Part shown: piece by piece, positions 63,209 to 64,000 of the stretch
Numbering within the stretch: position 1 is the stretch's first letter
Layout of the letters: every line of letters begins with the position of its first letter
Source of the DNA: Algibacter marinivivus
GTDB lineage: Bacteria > Bacteroidota > Bacteroidia > Flavobacteriales > Flavobacteriaceae
Length of the DNA: 64,000 nt
NCBI RefSeq assembly: GCF_003143755.1
Contig: NZ_QFRI01000001.1
Location: forward strand, 1,820,051-1,884,050
Reading direction: 5' to 3'
Notes under the pieces: model-generated
Databases searched by the model: none
What the model was told of the DNA's origin: nothing
Seen by the model: the letters and a program-made list of their open reading frames with translations, nothing else
Program-made: the position numbers and the translations under genes

Positions 63209-64000
63209 TTAATCTTCCGCATTAAAAAACACTTTGTAATAATGCATTTTCTTCTCATCATCATAACCGCGTTCTAAATATTCAGCAGAAGCATCTGGTG
63301 CATCAATATCTAGTTTAATTTGAATATTAGTATCTAATTTAATATCAGTTTTAATTTTTCGTTTTTCTTTATTTAAAACAGCTTCAGCAACATCAAACTG
63401 ATTTCGAATCACCAGATTTTGCTCTCCTTCATATACTTTCTTATAATTTTCAAATTCTTTTATATGCTTTTCTTCTTCAAAAAGTTCTTCTTTAAAACGT
63501 TCTACATTTACCACTTCATTTTCCTTGAAAAAATCGATGGTTTGTGCTAAAAATGAGTTTTTTTCCTGCGCACCATAATTAACTTTTAAAACTTCAGTAG
63601 AGAATTCTTTACAAAGTTCAATATACTGTTGAGTATGGTTATTAGCATCATCAGCGTATTTAATATTTAAAAAGTGATTAATCCAGTATTGTGCATCGTA
63701 ACTATTATTATCAACACTTAAGATAATATTGCCTTCTGTATCGCTTTGATTTAAAATTAAACAGCCTTTATCTACTTTTTTAGAGTTTATGCCTTTTTGC
63801 ACTAACATATCGTAGCTATTATTTTCTAAATAGGTTTGAAAGAAATTCACTTTGCTTTCAATTTTAAAAATTCCTATGGCATTGGTAGTCATGTCTCTAA
63901 ATTCGATACCTTCAAACATAACTACTAAAACATCGCCAGTTTTTATTTGTGCAGAACTAGACTGCTCGTATAAATGCGTTACTATATGTTTTGAAATATC
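63209..64000 (-). CDS. Nucleoid-associated protein (NdpA-like), 5' end outside window
   Basis: The frame is open through the right edge of the window: upstream of the first in-window ATG (63919) another 27 codons read DISKHIVTHLYEQSSSAQIK and on to TGDVLVVMFEG. The rest has MTTNAIGIFKIESKVNFFQ, CLILNQSDTEGNIILSVDNN and a tail with TDIKLDTNIQIKLDIDAPDASAE. This fits the 37-kDa nucleoid-associated NdpA/YejK family, about 340 residues in full; roughly 75% is present. Confidence 0.85.
   Translation of the reverse strand, partial: DISKHIVTHLYEQSSSAQIKTGDVLVVMFEGIEFRDMTTNAIGIFKIESKVNFFQTYLENNSYDMLVQKGINSKKVDKGCLILNQSDTEGNIILSVDNNSYDAQYWINHFLNIKYADDANNHTQQYIELCKEFSTEVLKVNYGAQEKNSFLAQTIDFFKENEVVNVERFKEELFEEEKHIKEFENYKKVYEGEQNLVIRNQFDVAEAVLNKEKRKIKTDIKLDTNIQIKLDIDAPDASAEYLERGYDDEKKMHYYKVFFNAED

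Noticed and set aside
1-64000. tRNA, rRNA, CRISPR arrays or transposases
   Set aside because: No cloverleaf-like sequence, regularly spaced repeats or transposase motifs were seen by eye; a dedicated search could still find a tRNA.

Overview
The window reads as a chromosome segment from a marine, alga-degrading member of the Flavobacteriaceae (Bacteroidota). The support is low GC, A-rich ribosome-binding regions, promoter boxes of the TAnnTTTG type, DUF families typical of this group (DUF4230, DUF4136, DUF2157 with GDYXXLXY, GSCFA), and a polysaccharide-utilisation block at the left end. No tRNA, rRNA, CRISPR array, insertion sequence or prophage gene was seen.

Region 1 (1-18.9 kb) is an accessory catabolic island. 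Three tandem type I sulfatases (the first cut by the window edge) are followed by a heparinase II/III-type polysaccharide lyase broken by a one-base frameshift in an A8 run. Then come a GntR-type regulator with a sugar-binding domain and a divergent six-gene operon: RhaEW aldolase/dehydrogenase, RhaI isomerase, FGGY kinase, L-lactate dehydrogenase and an NCS1-type permease. Together these would take L-rhamnose to DHAP plus pyruvate. A LacI-type regulator faces kdgK-kdgA, which take 2-keto-3-deoxygluconate to pyruvate plus glyceraldehyde-3-phosphate. Sulfate, rhamnose and uronate are the components of ulvan, so ulvan from green algae is the best substrate guess, but that is inference from context. 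Two CpG-centred palindromes between the LacI gene and kdgK look like its operators; one overlaps the regulator's own promoter and argues for a shorter start.

Region 2 (18.9-34 kb) is core genome: an FKBP isomerase lipoprotein, Era, Der, a large TlpA-like thioredoxin protein, a LemA/TPM-domain cluster, a MerR-like regulator with an M23 peptidase, AlaS, a coiled-coil secreted protein and a GSCFA protein. Several sharp intrinsic terminators separate the units.

Region 3 (34-46.6 kb) holds a PQQ-like beta-propeller protein, a small membrane protein, two tandem paralogous TPR histidine kinases with their LuxR-type response regulator, a DUF4230 protein, a rhodanese, an enoyl-CoA hydratase, an aromatic amino acid hydroxylase with a long C-terminal extension, a bestrophin-like channel and a DUF4136 lipoprotein.

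Region 4 (46.6-64 kb) holds a tiny Cys-rich DUF5522 protein, a mini HExxH membrane protein next to an ACC deaminase/D-cysteine desulfhydrase, a LysM glucosaminidase, HemL, an Spy-like protein, a beta-barrel protein, a membrane-protein cluster (YiaAB, CREST/ceramidase-like, DUF2157, GDYXXLXY), two overlapping alpha/beta hydrolases, LysS, a Pmp3-family peptide missed by length-limited ORF calling, LipB and a partial nucleoid-associated protein. Two intergenic spaces here carry two diverged copies of one structured repeat.
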